6,955 nt of DNA from Candidatus Dormiibacterota bacterium. GTDB taxonomy: Bacteria > Chloroflexota > Dormibacteria > Aeolococcales > Aeolococcaceae. Of the stretch, positions 1 to 4,762 are shown one piece after another (position 1 is the stretch's first letter; each line of letters opens with the position of its first letter). The notes under the pieces were generated by a model. That model saw only the letters and a program-made list of their open reading frames with translations, was not told where the DNA came from and made no database searches. The position numbers were made by a program, and so were the translations under genes. Location of the stretch: positions 1 to 6,955 of the forward strand of contig PMYJ01000131.1 in assembly GCA_003170875.1 (NCBI GenBank), written 5' to 3'.

Positions 1-12
1 GCGGGCGTCAGC

Positions 13-348
13 TCAACGGGTGGGAGTCAGGATCGCGTCGAGCCGTGCCTTGAGGGCGGGCTTGGGCTGGTAGCCGACGATCCGGTCGGCCGCCTTGCCA
101 CCCTGGAAGACCATCAGGGTCGGGATGCTCATGATCCCGAACATCCCCGGGGTCACCGGGTTGGCGTCGACGTCCACCTTGCCGACCTTCACCCTGCCCT
201 CGTACTCCGTGGTGAGATCCTCGACGATCGGGGCGATCATCTTGCAGGGGGAGCACCAGGATGCCCAGAAGTCGATCAGAACGGGGATCTCGGACTCGAG
301 AACCTCCGACTTGAAGTTCGAGTCCGTGATCGTGATGGGATGCGCCAT
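13..348 (-). CDS. trxA: thioredoxin
   Basis: This 111-residue protein is a single-domain cytoplasmic thioredoxin, which reduces disulfides in client proteins and is normally recharged by thioredoxin reductase (no reductase gene is in the window). The redox motif is W31-C32-S33-P34-C35, with Ser in place of the usual Gly of WCGPC. The buried Asp26 and the cis-proline loop (S74-I75-P76-T77) are in the expected places, and the length matches the family. An upstream extension in the same frame is open, but the ATG at 348 is preferred: it has an AGGAG six bases upstream, and the thioredoxin fold begins right after it. It lies 73 bp downstream of the zinc-ribbon gene on the same strand and is the last gene of that run inside the window. 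Identification is near certain; the WCSPC variant may shift redox potential, which is inference. Confidence 0.96.
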   Translation of the reverse strand: MAHPITITDSNFKSEVLESEIPVLIDFWASWCSPCKMIAPIVEDLTTEYEGRVKVGKVDVDANPVTPGMFGIMSIPTLMVFQGGKAADRIVGYQPKPALKARLDAILTPTR

Positions 349-354
349 GTGGGT

Positions 355-359
355 CTCCT
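355..359 (-). promoter_or_regulatory. Shine-Dalgarno of trxA
   Basis: On the minus strand this reads AGGAG and ends six bases before the ATG at 348. It decides the start against the longer open frame that continues upstream. Confidence 0.75.
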
Positions 360-365
360 GCTGGT

Positions 366-381
366 GACGGCCCCTGCCGTC
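366..381. repeat. hairpin in the thioredoxin leader
   Basis: A perfect inverted repeat, GACGGC and GCCGTC, with a 4-base loop. It lies between the zinc-ribbon stop (422) and the thioredoxin Shine-Dalgarno (355-359). In the minus-strand RNA the stem ends six bases before the AGGAG. It could be a weak terminator or stability element for the upstream gene, or a structure in the trxA leader. No U-tract follows, so a classical intrinsic terminator is unlikely. Confidence 0.4.
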
Positions 382-421
382 CACGTGAACCATGCTAACA
401 ACGCCGCTTCGAGTGGCGACC

Positions 422-826
422 TCAGGACGGGGCCGAGCTCCCCGCTGTGGAGGCACCGCCGTCCTTCTTGGCGCTCGACGTGCTTTGCCCAGCCGAAGGC
501 TTCTCCCGCGCCGGAGCCTTCTCCCCCGCCGGAGCAGGATCGCCGCCGCCCGACTTCTCGCCGGGCTTCGCACCGGACGGGCTCTTGTCATCGCTCGACG
601 CCTTGGCCCCCCCGGCAGGGCCCGCTCCATTGACCGACGCGGTCGCCGCCCGCCGCGAGTCCGTCTTGTAGAAACCACTTCCCTTGAAGACGATGCCAGT
701 AGGGAAGAAGAGTCGCCGGCCTGGCGTTCCACAGCGGGGACAGTCGGCGCCGGAGGCGTCCGTCATCCGCTGCAGGACCTCAAACTCGGCCTCGCAGCTG
801 GGGCAGTGGTATCCGTAGGTGGGCAC
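422..826 (-). CDS. FmdB-family zinc-ribbon protein with a low-complexity tail
   Basis: This 134-residue protein opens with the FmdB/CxxC-CxxC regulatory zinc-ribbon signature. Cys8-x2-Cys11 and Cys29-x2-Cys32 would bind one zinc, and the family-typical stretch around residues 39-54 (FFPTGIVFKGSGFYKTD) follows. FmdB was named as a putative regulator in formamide/amide operons; most homologues have no proven role. From about residue 60 to the end the sequence is Ala/Gly/Ser/Pro/Lys/Glu-rich and probably disordered, making the protein longer than many relatives. The start is a GTG at 826, fixed by the conserved opening M-P-T-Y-G-Y; only a weak purine stretch (GAGAG) lies upstream. It sits between the ribbon-helix-helix gene and thioredoxin, on the same strand. 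Family assignment is firm; function is unknown. Confidence 0.88.
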   Translation of the reverse strand: MPTYGYHCPSCEAEFEVLQRMTDASGADCPRCGTPGRRLFFPTGIVFKGSGFYKTDSRRAATASVNGAGPAGGAKASSDDKSPSGAKPGEKSGGGDPAPAGEKAPAREKPSAGQSTSSAKKDGGASTAGSSAPS

Positions 827-857
827 GCGACTCTCGATTGGACCTGCTCAGCTCATA

Positions 858-885
858 CCCGGGGTGGCCATTCGCCAAACCCGGG
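858..885. repeat. interrupted hairpin after the ribbon-helix-helix gene
   Basis: CCCGGG (858-863) pairs with CCCGGG (880-885). Inside it, TGGC (865-868) pairs with GCCA (874-877) around a 5-base loop, with a small bulge between the two stems. It begins five bases beyond the stop codon of the ribbon-helix-helix gene (891) and lies 31 bp upstream of the zinc-ribbon start. It may be a transcription-termination or processing structure, or an operator. There is no U-tract. Confidence 0.4.
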
Positions 886-890
886 GCGCG

Positions 891-1145
891 TCAATTCTCC
901 CAGGGAGGGGGCAGCGCGCGGAGCCGGGGCCCGTCCAGTCGCCGGGAGGGAAGCTCCCCCGCGGCTATTCGGCGGGCCATTTCGGTGGCGGGGACGTCGA
1001 CGTGGACGCGACGCCTCTCATCGCGGAGCAGCCGCCGGAGGGCGATGGCGACGATCTCGCTCCGCGATAGGGGGGAGACCTGGGTGTGCTGGTTGAGCGC
1101 CTCGATCAGGTCGTCGTCCAGATAGAAGTTGACCCGCCGTCCCAT
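891..1145 (-). CDS. ribbon-helix-helix (CopG/MetJ-Arc-type) DNA-binding protein
   Basis: An 84-residue basic protein with the ribbon-helix-helix layout. A short N-terminal strand (R3-V-N-F-Y-L-D) is followed by helix 1 (about 11-21) and, after a Pro/Ser turn, helix 2 (about 28-41, beginning S-R-S-E-I-V-A-I-A-L). Such proteins dimerise and place the paired strands in the DNA major groove, acting as repressors or as antitoxins. The C-terminal half (about 42-84) is Arg/Pro-rich with no recognised domain. No toxin-sized partner (PIN, RelE, MazF-like) is adjacent: it lies 35 bp downstream of the phosphatase stop and 64 bp upstream of the zinc-ribbon start. The ATG at 1145 is the only start keeping the strand intact without adding unrelated residues. 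Its GGAGGAG lies 16 bases away, unusually far. Its target is unknown. Confidence 0.82.
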   Translation of the reverse strand: MGRRVNFYLDDDLIEALNQHTQVSPLSRSEIVAIALRRLLRDERRRVHVDVPATEMARRIAAGELPSRRLDGPRLRALPPPWEN

Positions 1146-1153
1146 GGCGGCAT
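1106..1153 (-). other. out-of-frame 15-codon mini-ORF overlapping the ribbon-helix-helix start
   Basis: On the minus strand a second ATG (1153-1151) lies eight bases after the GGAGGAG at 1168-1162, an ideal spacing. It opens a 15-codon frame (M-P-P-W-D-G-G-S...) ending with TGA at 1108-1106, so it overlaps the first codons of the ribbon-helix-helix gene in another frame. The true gene start is 16 bases from the same Shine-Dalgarno. This could be a translated leader peptide that limits or couples expression, or a chance ATG. Confidence 0.3.
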
Positions 1154-1180
1154 CGTAGCGTCTCCTCCCGGCTGCCGGAG

Positions 1181-1897
1181 TCACCCCTCCTCGTTCTGGC
1201 CGCGCCAGCCGAGGGATCGGAGGGCGGCCTCGTCGAGCTCGTCGAGGGAGCCCAGAATCAGCTGGGCCTCCCGGTAGCGCGGGTCTCCGGAGAGGAACCG
1301 GTCGGGGACGGCGATGCAGAGCATCCCGGCGGCGCGGGCGGCCAGCACCCCGCTGGGCGAGTCCTCGATCGCCAGGCAGGCGGTGGGGCTCAGCCCCAGG
1401 CGGCGGGCGGCGGTGACGTAGACGTCGCCGGCCGGCTTGCCCCGGACCTCGTCGTCGGCGGAGCAGCGGATCTCGATCCACGCGAGCCCGAGCCGGTCGC
1501 AGACGGCGTCGATCAAGCGGTGGGAAGAGGAGGAGGCGATGGCGACCCCCAGGCCCAGCCGGCGCAGCAGCGCCACCGCCGGGTCCGCCCCCTCCATCGC
1601 CTCGCCGCGGGCCCGGACGTGGGCCACCATCCGGTCGATGACACGATCCGCGATGGCGGCGTCGCTGGGCTCGCCCGTCTCGGCACCCGGCCAGGGGCGC
1701 ACCCGGCGCCAGTGGGCCACCACCTCGGCGATCCGCCGACCCATGGTGGCGAGCATGTCGTCCTCGCTGAGCTGGCTGCCCAGCTCGCCGAAGACGGCGG
1801 TCTCGGCAGCCCGCCAGGCCGGCTCGGTGTCGATGAGGAGCCCGTCCATGTCGAGGACCACGGCCCGGATCGCGGGTGCGGTGGCGGTGTCGCTCAT
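1181..1897 (-). CDS. HAD-superfamily phosphatase, HxpB/YniC-like
   Basis: This 238-residue cytoplasmic hydrolase has all four HAD motifs. Motif I is D16-M-D18-G-L-L-I-D-T-E-P (Asp16 nucleophile, Asp18 acid/base). Motif II is in the A-S-S-S-S stretch at 121-125, motif III is Lys154 in R-G-K-P, and motif IV is E178-D179-S in A-I-E-D-S-P-S-G. The segment between motifs I and II is the helical cap of the beta-phosphoglucomutase/phosphatase subfamily. The opening, the R-I-x-x-V-V-x-x-W stretch near 55-63 and the D-P-R-Y end resemble, from memory, E. coli HxpB (YniC), which dephosphorylates hexitol and 2-deoxyglucose 6-phosphates. Substrate remains inference. The ATG at 1897 is chosen because the fold begins right after it, although no clear Shine-Dalgarno precedes it. 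It is divergent from the LysE-type gene, with 108 bp between the starts, and heads the minus-strand run. Confidence 0.9.
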   Translation of the reverse strand: MSDTATAPAIRAVVLDMDGLLIDTEPAWRAAETAVFGELGSQLSEDDMLATMGRRIAEVVAHWRRVRPWPGAETGEPSDAAIADRVIDRMVAHVRARGEAMEGADPAVALLRRLGLGVAIASSSSHRLIDAVCDRLGLAWIEIRCSADDEVRGKPAGDVYVTAARRLGLSPTACLAIEDSPSGVLAARAAGMLCIAVPDRFLSGDPRYREAQLILGSLDELDEAALRSLGWRGQNEEG

Positions 1898-1917
1898 GGT
1901 CGGGACTTTGCCAGGTC

Positions 1918-1968
1918 GGCGCCGCCCGCGGTGCTCCCGCTCGCCGCCGGCAGGCGCCGCCCCGGTGC
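1918..1968 (+). repeat. 16-bp imperfect direct repeat in the divergent gap
   Basis: GGCGCCGCCC followed by CGGTGC occurs twice, at 1918-1934 and 1953-1968, differing only by one extra G in the first copy. The copies are 35 bp apart, start to start. They lie in the 108-bp gap between the phosphatase and exporter starts. They could be binding sites or a small local duplication; in DNA this GC-rich chance is not excluded. Confidence 0.4.
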
Positions 1969-1972
1969 CGGG

Positions 1973-1999
1973 TCGACCGGAAGCGCCCACCGCTATCCT
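1973..1999 (+). promoter_or_regulatory. putative promoter of the LysE-type exporter (leaderless)
   Basis: TATCCT at 1994-1999 resembles a -10 box and ends six bases before the ATG at 2006. TCGACC at 1973-1978 matches four of six positions of TTGACA, with a short 15-bp spacer. No Shine-Dalgarno precedes the ATG. A transcript starting at or near the A of ATG would be leaderless, as is common in high-GC Gram-positive bacteria. Confidence 0.4.
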
Positions 2000-2005
2000 T
2001 GCCCG

Positions 2006-2644
2006 ATGGACCCGAGCCGGATGCTGGCCTTCGCCGGGGTCGCCCTTCTCGTCATCCTCTTCCCGGGTCCGAGCGTGCTCTTCATCGTCAGCCGGTCACT
2101 GTCGCTCGGACGGCGTCCGGCCCTGATCAGCGTCGCGGGCAACCAGCTCGGCGAGTTTGCCCAGGTGTGCGCGGTCGCCCTGGGCATCGGTGCCGTGGTC
2201 GCGGCCTCGGCCACCGCCTTCACTGTCATCAAGCTCATCGGCGCGGCCTACCTCGTGTATCTGGGCGCCCAGACGATCCGCACCCGGCACGTGGCCGCTG
2301 ACACCGCAGCCGCCCCCACCGGCACGCGCCGGCGGCGGGTCTTCTGGCAGGCCTTCGTGGTCGGCATCAGCAACCCCAAGACGACGGTTTTCTTCGCTGC
2401 CGTCCTGCCCCAGTTTGCCGATCCGCGGCTCGGTCACATTCCACTCCAGCTGCTGGTGCTCGGTCTGCTGTGGGCGGGCATTGCTCTGGTCTCCGACACC
2501 GCCTGGGCGCTCGTCGCCGGCACCGCCCGCGGCTGGCTGACCGGCTCGAGAGCGCGCCTCAGCCGGGTTCGGGCGGGCACTGGGGCCGTCATGATCGGGC
2601 TGGGCGTGGCGCTGGCCGTCTCCGGGCGCCCGACCTCCAGCTGA
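2006..2644 (+). CDS. LysE/RhtB-family amino-acid or metabolite exporter
   Basis: This 212-residue inner-membrane protein has the length and about six hydrophobic segments of the LysE/RhtB family (roughly 6-28, 41-65, 68-90, 115-136, 146-175, 189-206). Family marks are P20-G-P near the end of the first segment, A-Y-L-V-Y-L-G near 81-87, and S-N-P-K-T (122-126) followed by L-P-Q-F. Members export amino acids such as lysine, threonine or homoserine lactones by proton exchange; the substrate cannot be read here. The loop at about 91-113 is polar and ends in an Arg run. The ATG at 2006 puts the first membrane segment at the N terminus; the frame is open further upstream but reads Gly/Arg-rich antisense of the phosphatase gene. 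It is divergent from the phosphatase and convergent with the ABC permease, and probably forms a single-gene transcript. Confidence 0.92.
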   Translation: MDPSRMLAFAGVALLVILFPGPSVLFIVSRSLSLGRRPALISVAGNQLGEFAQVCAVALGIGAVVAASATAFTVIKLIGAAYLVYLGAQTIRTRHVAADTAAAPTGTRRRRVFWQAFVVGISNPKTTVFFAAVLPQFADPRLGHIPLQLLVLGLLWAGIALVSDTAWALVAGTARGWLTGSRARLSRVRAGTGAVMIGLGVALAVSGRPTSS

Positions 2645-2653
2645 ACGGGCTGT

Positions 2654-2676
2654 GGCTCGGGATCGTGAGCCGAGCC
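2654..2676. terminator. hairpin between convergent genes, possible bidirectional terminator
   Basis: GGCTCGG (2654-2660) and CCGAGCC (2670-2676) form a perfect 7-bp stem with a 9-base loop. It begins nine bases after the exporter stop and lies 33 bp from the permease stop on the opposite strand, so it could end both transcripts. No T-run follows on either side, so it would act as a non-canonical terminator. Confidence 0.5.
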
Positions 2677-2709
2677 CGGTGCCTACCTGGGCGCGGTTAC
2701 GTCGGAGAC

Positions 2710-3546
2710 TCAGTCGGACGTGCGGCGGCGGAAGAGGAAGACCGCCAGCGGGACGCAGATCGCGAGCAGCGCCGCTGACCACAGCAGCGCGGCCGCCACC
2801 GGGTGCTGCATCGGCCAGTCCTGGATGAGCGCCGACGGGTTGGGGTTGCCGAAGAGCTGGCGGCAGGCCGAGGTGACGGCGCTGACCGGGTTCCAGTCCG
2901 CGATGACGCGCAACCAGGCCGGCATCCCCTGGGTCGGCACCATCGCGTTGGAGACGAAGGCCATGGGGAAGAGGACGATGAAGCCGATCGACATCGCCGC
3001 CTCCACGTTCCTTGCGATCAGGCCGACGCACCCGAAGGTCCAGCAGATCGCGTAGGTGAAGAGCAGGGCGATCCCCAAGCCGCCCAGAACCGAGAGCAGC
3101 CCCGTGCTCGGCCGCCACCCGACCGCGAAGCCGGCGAGGAGGACGATGGCGGTACAGATCAATGCCGAGAGCAGGTCCGTCACCGACCGAGCGATGAGGA
3201 TCGAGGGCTGCCACATGGGCAGCGCTCGGAAGCGGTCGATGAGCCCGGTGTTGAGGTCGGTGCTGAGCCCCACCGCCGTCCCGTTGGACGACATGATGAG
3301 GTTCATGGCGAGCAGCCCCGCCAGGGCGAAGCCGGTGTAGCTGCCTCCCGGGATGGGGATGCCGGAGCCGAACACGTAGATGAAGAGAAAGGTGAAGAGA
3401 ATCGGCTGGATGGTCACGTCGGAGAGCTGCATCGGCTCGCGGAGGATGTGGATCAGGTTGCGCCGGATCAGGACCAGGATCTCCCGGAGCCGCTGGCCGA
3501 ACCAGGCGGGCGGTGCGTCTCCGAGGGTGAGGGTGCGGACGCTCAT
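2710..3546 (-). CDS. ABC-2-type permease, DrrB-like
   Basis: This 278-residue membrane subunit of an ABC exporter is of the type that partners daunorubicin-resistance-like ATPases. A cytoplasmic N terminus is followed by about six hydrophobic segments (roughly 47-62, 72-92, 120-143, 150-175, 183-203, 250-273). Typical family features are the G-L-I-D-R-F-R-A-L-P stretch near 101-110, which is the likely coupling helix against the ATPase. The P-M-A-F-V-S-N-A-M-V-P stretch (194-204) before the last loop is also typical, followed by W-N-P. Its ATG (3546) overlaps the ATPase stop as ATGA, and a GGAGG lies ten bases upstream inside the ATPase gene, so the two are translationally coupled. The C terminus ends in a short Arg-rich cytoplasmic tail. 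Role: efflux of a drug or lipid-like compound from the membrane; the substrate is unknown. Confidence 0.94.
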   Translation of the reverse strand: MSVRTLTLGDAPPAWFGQRLREILVLIRRNLIHILREPMQLSDVTIQPILFTFLFIYVFGSGIPIPGGSYTGFALAGLLAMNLIMSSNGTAVGLSTDLNTGLIDRFRALPMWQPSILIARSVTDLLSALICTAIVLLAGFAVGWRPSTGLLSVLGGLGIALLFTYAICWTFGCVGLIARNVEAAMSIGFIVLFPMAFVSNAMVPTQGMPAWLRVIADWNPVSAVTSACRQLFGNPNPSALIQDWPMQHPVAAALLWSAALLAICVPLAVFLFRRRTSD

Positions 3547-4523
3547 GCCGTTGCGGCCTCCCGTTCGTCGGCGGTCTCCTCTTCGGCCGTCTCGCGCCCG
3601 GTGAGGGCGAGGAAGACGTCGTCCAGGGAGGGCTGGTGCACCTGAACGTCGTCGACGAGGATGCCGGCGCGGTCGAGGGCCCGGACCGCTGCAGTGGCGA
3701 TCCCCTCCCGGTTGAGCACGGCGGCGCGGAGACGCCGTCCGTCATGGCTGACGTGGGCCTCACCCTCGAGCAGGGGCTGGAGGGCGAGGACGGCCTCCGG
3801 CCGGGGCGTGCTCAGGGTCACCTCGAGCCGCGCCGACCCGGTCTCCGACTTGAGCTGCTGAGGTGTCCCGCTGGCGATGACCCGCCCGTGGTCGAAGACC
3901 GCTATCGAGTCGGCGAGGTGGTCGGCCTCGTCGAGGTACTGGGTGGTGAGCAGCACCGTGCAGCCGTCCCGGACCATCCCCCGGATCACCTCCCAGACCC
4001 CGAGCCGGCTGGCCGGGTCGAGCCCGGTGGTCGGCTCGTCCAGGAAGAGGACGGGCGGCGCCATGATCATGCTGGCCGCGAGGTCGAGGCGCCGGCGCAT
4101 ACCGCCGGAGTACCCCTTGGTCTGACGGGCGTCGGCGTCGCTCAGCTCCAGCCGCTCCAGTAGGTCGGTGGCCCGCTGCCGCGCCGCGGAGCGCCGGAGC
4201 CCGCTCAGCTGGCCGATCATCTCGAGGTTCTGCCTGCCCGTGAGCAGCTCGTCGAGGGTGGTCGCCTGGGCAGCCACCCCGATCCGCCGCCGCACCTCGG
4301 CGGGCTGGGCGGTGACATCGAAGCCGGCGACGCAAGCCCGGCCCTCGTCGGGGTGGCTGAGAGTGGTGAGGATCCGGATGGCAGTGGTCTTGCCGGCGCC
4401 GTTGGGCCCCAGCACGCCGAGGATCGAACCCGCCGGGACCGAGAGGTCGACGCCAGCCAGGGCGACGGTCGCGCCGTAGCGCTTGACCAACCCTTTCGCC
4501 TCGATCATGGCTCTGCTGGGCAC
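3543..4523 (-). CDS. ABC exporter ATPase, DrrA-like
   Basis: This 326-residue nucleotide-binding subunit powers the permease encoded by the overlapping gene. Walker A is G39-P-N-G-A-G-K45-T-T, the Q-loop glutamine is Q86, and the signature is Y138-S-G-G-M-R. Walker B is V158-L-F-L-D-E163, followed by the D-loop G-L-D-P. The switch position carries Gln (T-T-Q195-Y-L-D-E-A-D) rather than His, which is usual in the DrrA family. The region after about 225 is the DrrA-type C-terminal domain, with S-L-D-D-V-F-L-A-L-T-G near 303-313, then an acidic tail. The GTG at 4523 is preferred to the ATG at 4508 because GGAGG lies six bases before the GTG. It is divergent from the TetR gene across a 239-bp control region, suggesting TetR repression of the pair. 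Drug export is inferred from the family. Confidence 0.95.
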   Translation of the reverse strand: MPSRAMIEAKGLVKRYGATVALAGVDLSVPAGSILGVLGPNGAGKTTAIRILTTLSHPDEGRACVAGFDVTAQPAEVRRRIGVAAQATTLDELLTGRQNLEMIGQLSGLRRSAARQRATDLLERLELSDADARQTKGYSGGMRRRLDLAASMIMAPPVLFLDEPTTGLDPASRLGVWEVIRGMVRDGCTVLLTTQYLDEADHLADSIAVFDHGRVIASGTPQQLKSETGSARLEVTLSTPRPEAVLALQPLLEGEAHVSHDGRRLRAAVLNREGIATAAVRALDRAGILVDDVQVHQPSLDDVFLALTGRETAEEETADEREAATA

Positions 4524-4529
4524 GTCAGA

Positions 4530-4534
4530 CCTCC
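4530..4534 (-). promoter_or_regulatory. Shine-Dalgarno of the ABC ATPase gene
   Basis: GGAGG on the minus strand (within CCGGAGGT) lies six bases before the GTG at 4523 and 21 bases before the next in-frame ATG at 4508, so it supports the GTG start. Confidence 0.8.
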
Positions 4535-4622
4535 GGAATCCGTCGGGGCCCGGTGGGGGCGGCCGCGATTGTGGTTTCGTACACGTGGGGTACCTTCACT
4601 GAGGTTGTTTGGCGATATGGCA

Positions 4623-4634
4623 ACGATATATCGT
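4623..4634. promoter_or_regulatory. 12-bp perfect palindrome, candidate operator
   Basis: ACGATATATCGT is a perfect palindrome in otherwise GC-rich DNA. A further CGATAT copy lies at 4613-4618, 11 bp before the same hexamer inside the palindrome. It overlaps the putative -10 box of the exporter, so a bound regulator would block it. Whether the neighbouring TetR protein or another regulator binds here is unknown; its bases do not resemble the CTTAC/GTAAG repeats next to tetR. Confidence 0.45.
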
Positions 4635-4651
4635 GATAGCTCTAGATGCAA
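4623..4651 (-). promoter_or_regulatory. putative promoter of the ABC exporter pair
   Basis: On the minus strand, TTGCAT (4651-4646) and TATCGT (4628-4623) are separated by 17 bp. They match 3/6 and 4/6 of the consensus -35 and -10 boxes and lie in the most AT-rich part of the gap. The leader to the GTG at 4523 would be roughly 90 bases. The -10 lies inside the 12-bp palindrome at 4623-4634. The match is modest and the assignment tentative. Confidence 0.35.
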
Positions 4652-4656
4652 GCATC
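4645..4656. repeat. short inverted repeat GATGC-AA-GCATC
   Basis: Two 5-bp arms separated by two bases, overlapping the putative -35 box of the exporter promoter. It could be part of an operator; on its own it is short enough to be chance. Confidence 0.3.
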
Positions 4657-4670
4657 CGTCCGGGGGCTCC

Positions 4671-4688
4671 CGGCTGGGGGGTCAGCCG
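4671..4688. repeat. inverted repeat CGGCTG / CAGCCG
   Basis: Perfect 6-bp arms around a 6-base G-rich loop, placed between the two putative divergent promoters. It might separate the two transcription units or bind a regulator; no T-run is present, so a terminator is unlikely. Confidence 0.3.
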
Positions 4689-4705
4689 CCCCGCCCTGGG
4701 GCGTC

Positions 4706-4742
4706 TATACTTACTAACCGCATGGTAAGTGAAGAGCTTACC
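4706..4742 (+). promoter_or_regulatory. tetR -10 box with overlapping CTTAC/GTAAG operator repeats
   Basis: TATACT at 4706-4711 matches five of six positions of the -10 consensus; no good -35 box is seen. Directly on it lie three half-sites. ACTTAC (4709-4714) is inverted against GTAAGT (4725-4730), giving a 22-bp operator-like dyad. GGTAAG (4724-4729) is also inverted against CTTACC (4737-4742) across 7 bp. The middle half-site is shared. Dyads of this size next to a divergently placed TetR gene are typical autoregulatory operators, so TetR binding here is a reasonable inference. Confidence 0.6.
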
Positions 4743-4762
4743 GGCCGTCAAGTAAACAAATC

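Noticed and set aside
349..732. Upstream in-frame extension of thioredoxin
   Set aside because: It is Arg-rich, overlaps the zinc-ribbon gene in another frame, and a good Shine-Dalgarno supports the ATG at 348.
891..1897. Toxin-antitoxin module around the ribbon-helix-helix gene
   Set aside because: No toxin-like small frame is adjacent; the upstream neighbour is a complete HAD phosphatase with all four motifs.
1520..2005. Upstream in-frame extension of the LysE-type gene
   Set aside because: The extension is antisense to the phosphatase gene, has low-complexity Gly/Arg/His sequence, and would bury the first membrane segment behind about 160 unrelated residues.
2096..3763. A long minus-strand open frame (about 555 codons) across the exporter and permease genes
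   Set aside because: It is Arg/Pro/His-rich and reads antisense or out of frame to two clear membrane-protein genes; it arises from high GC content.
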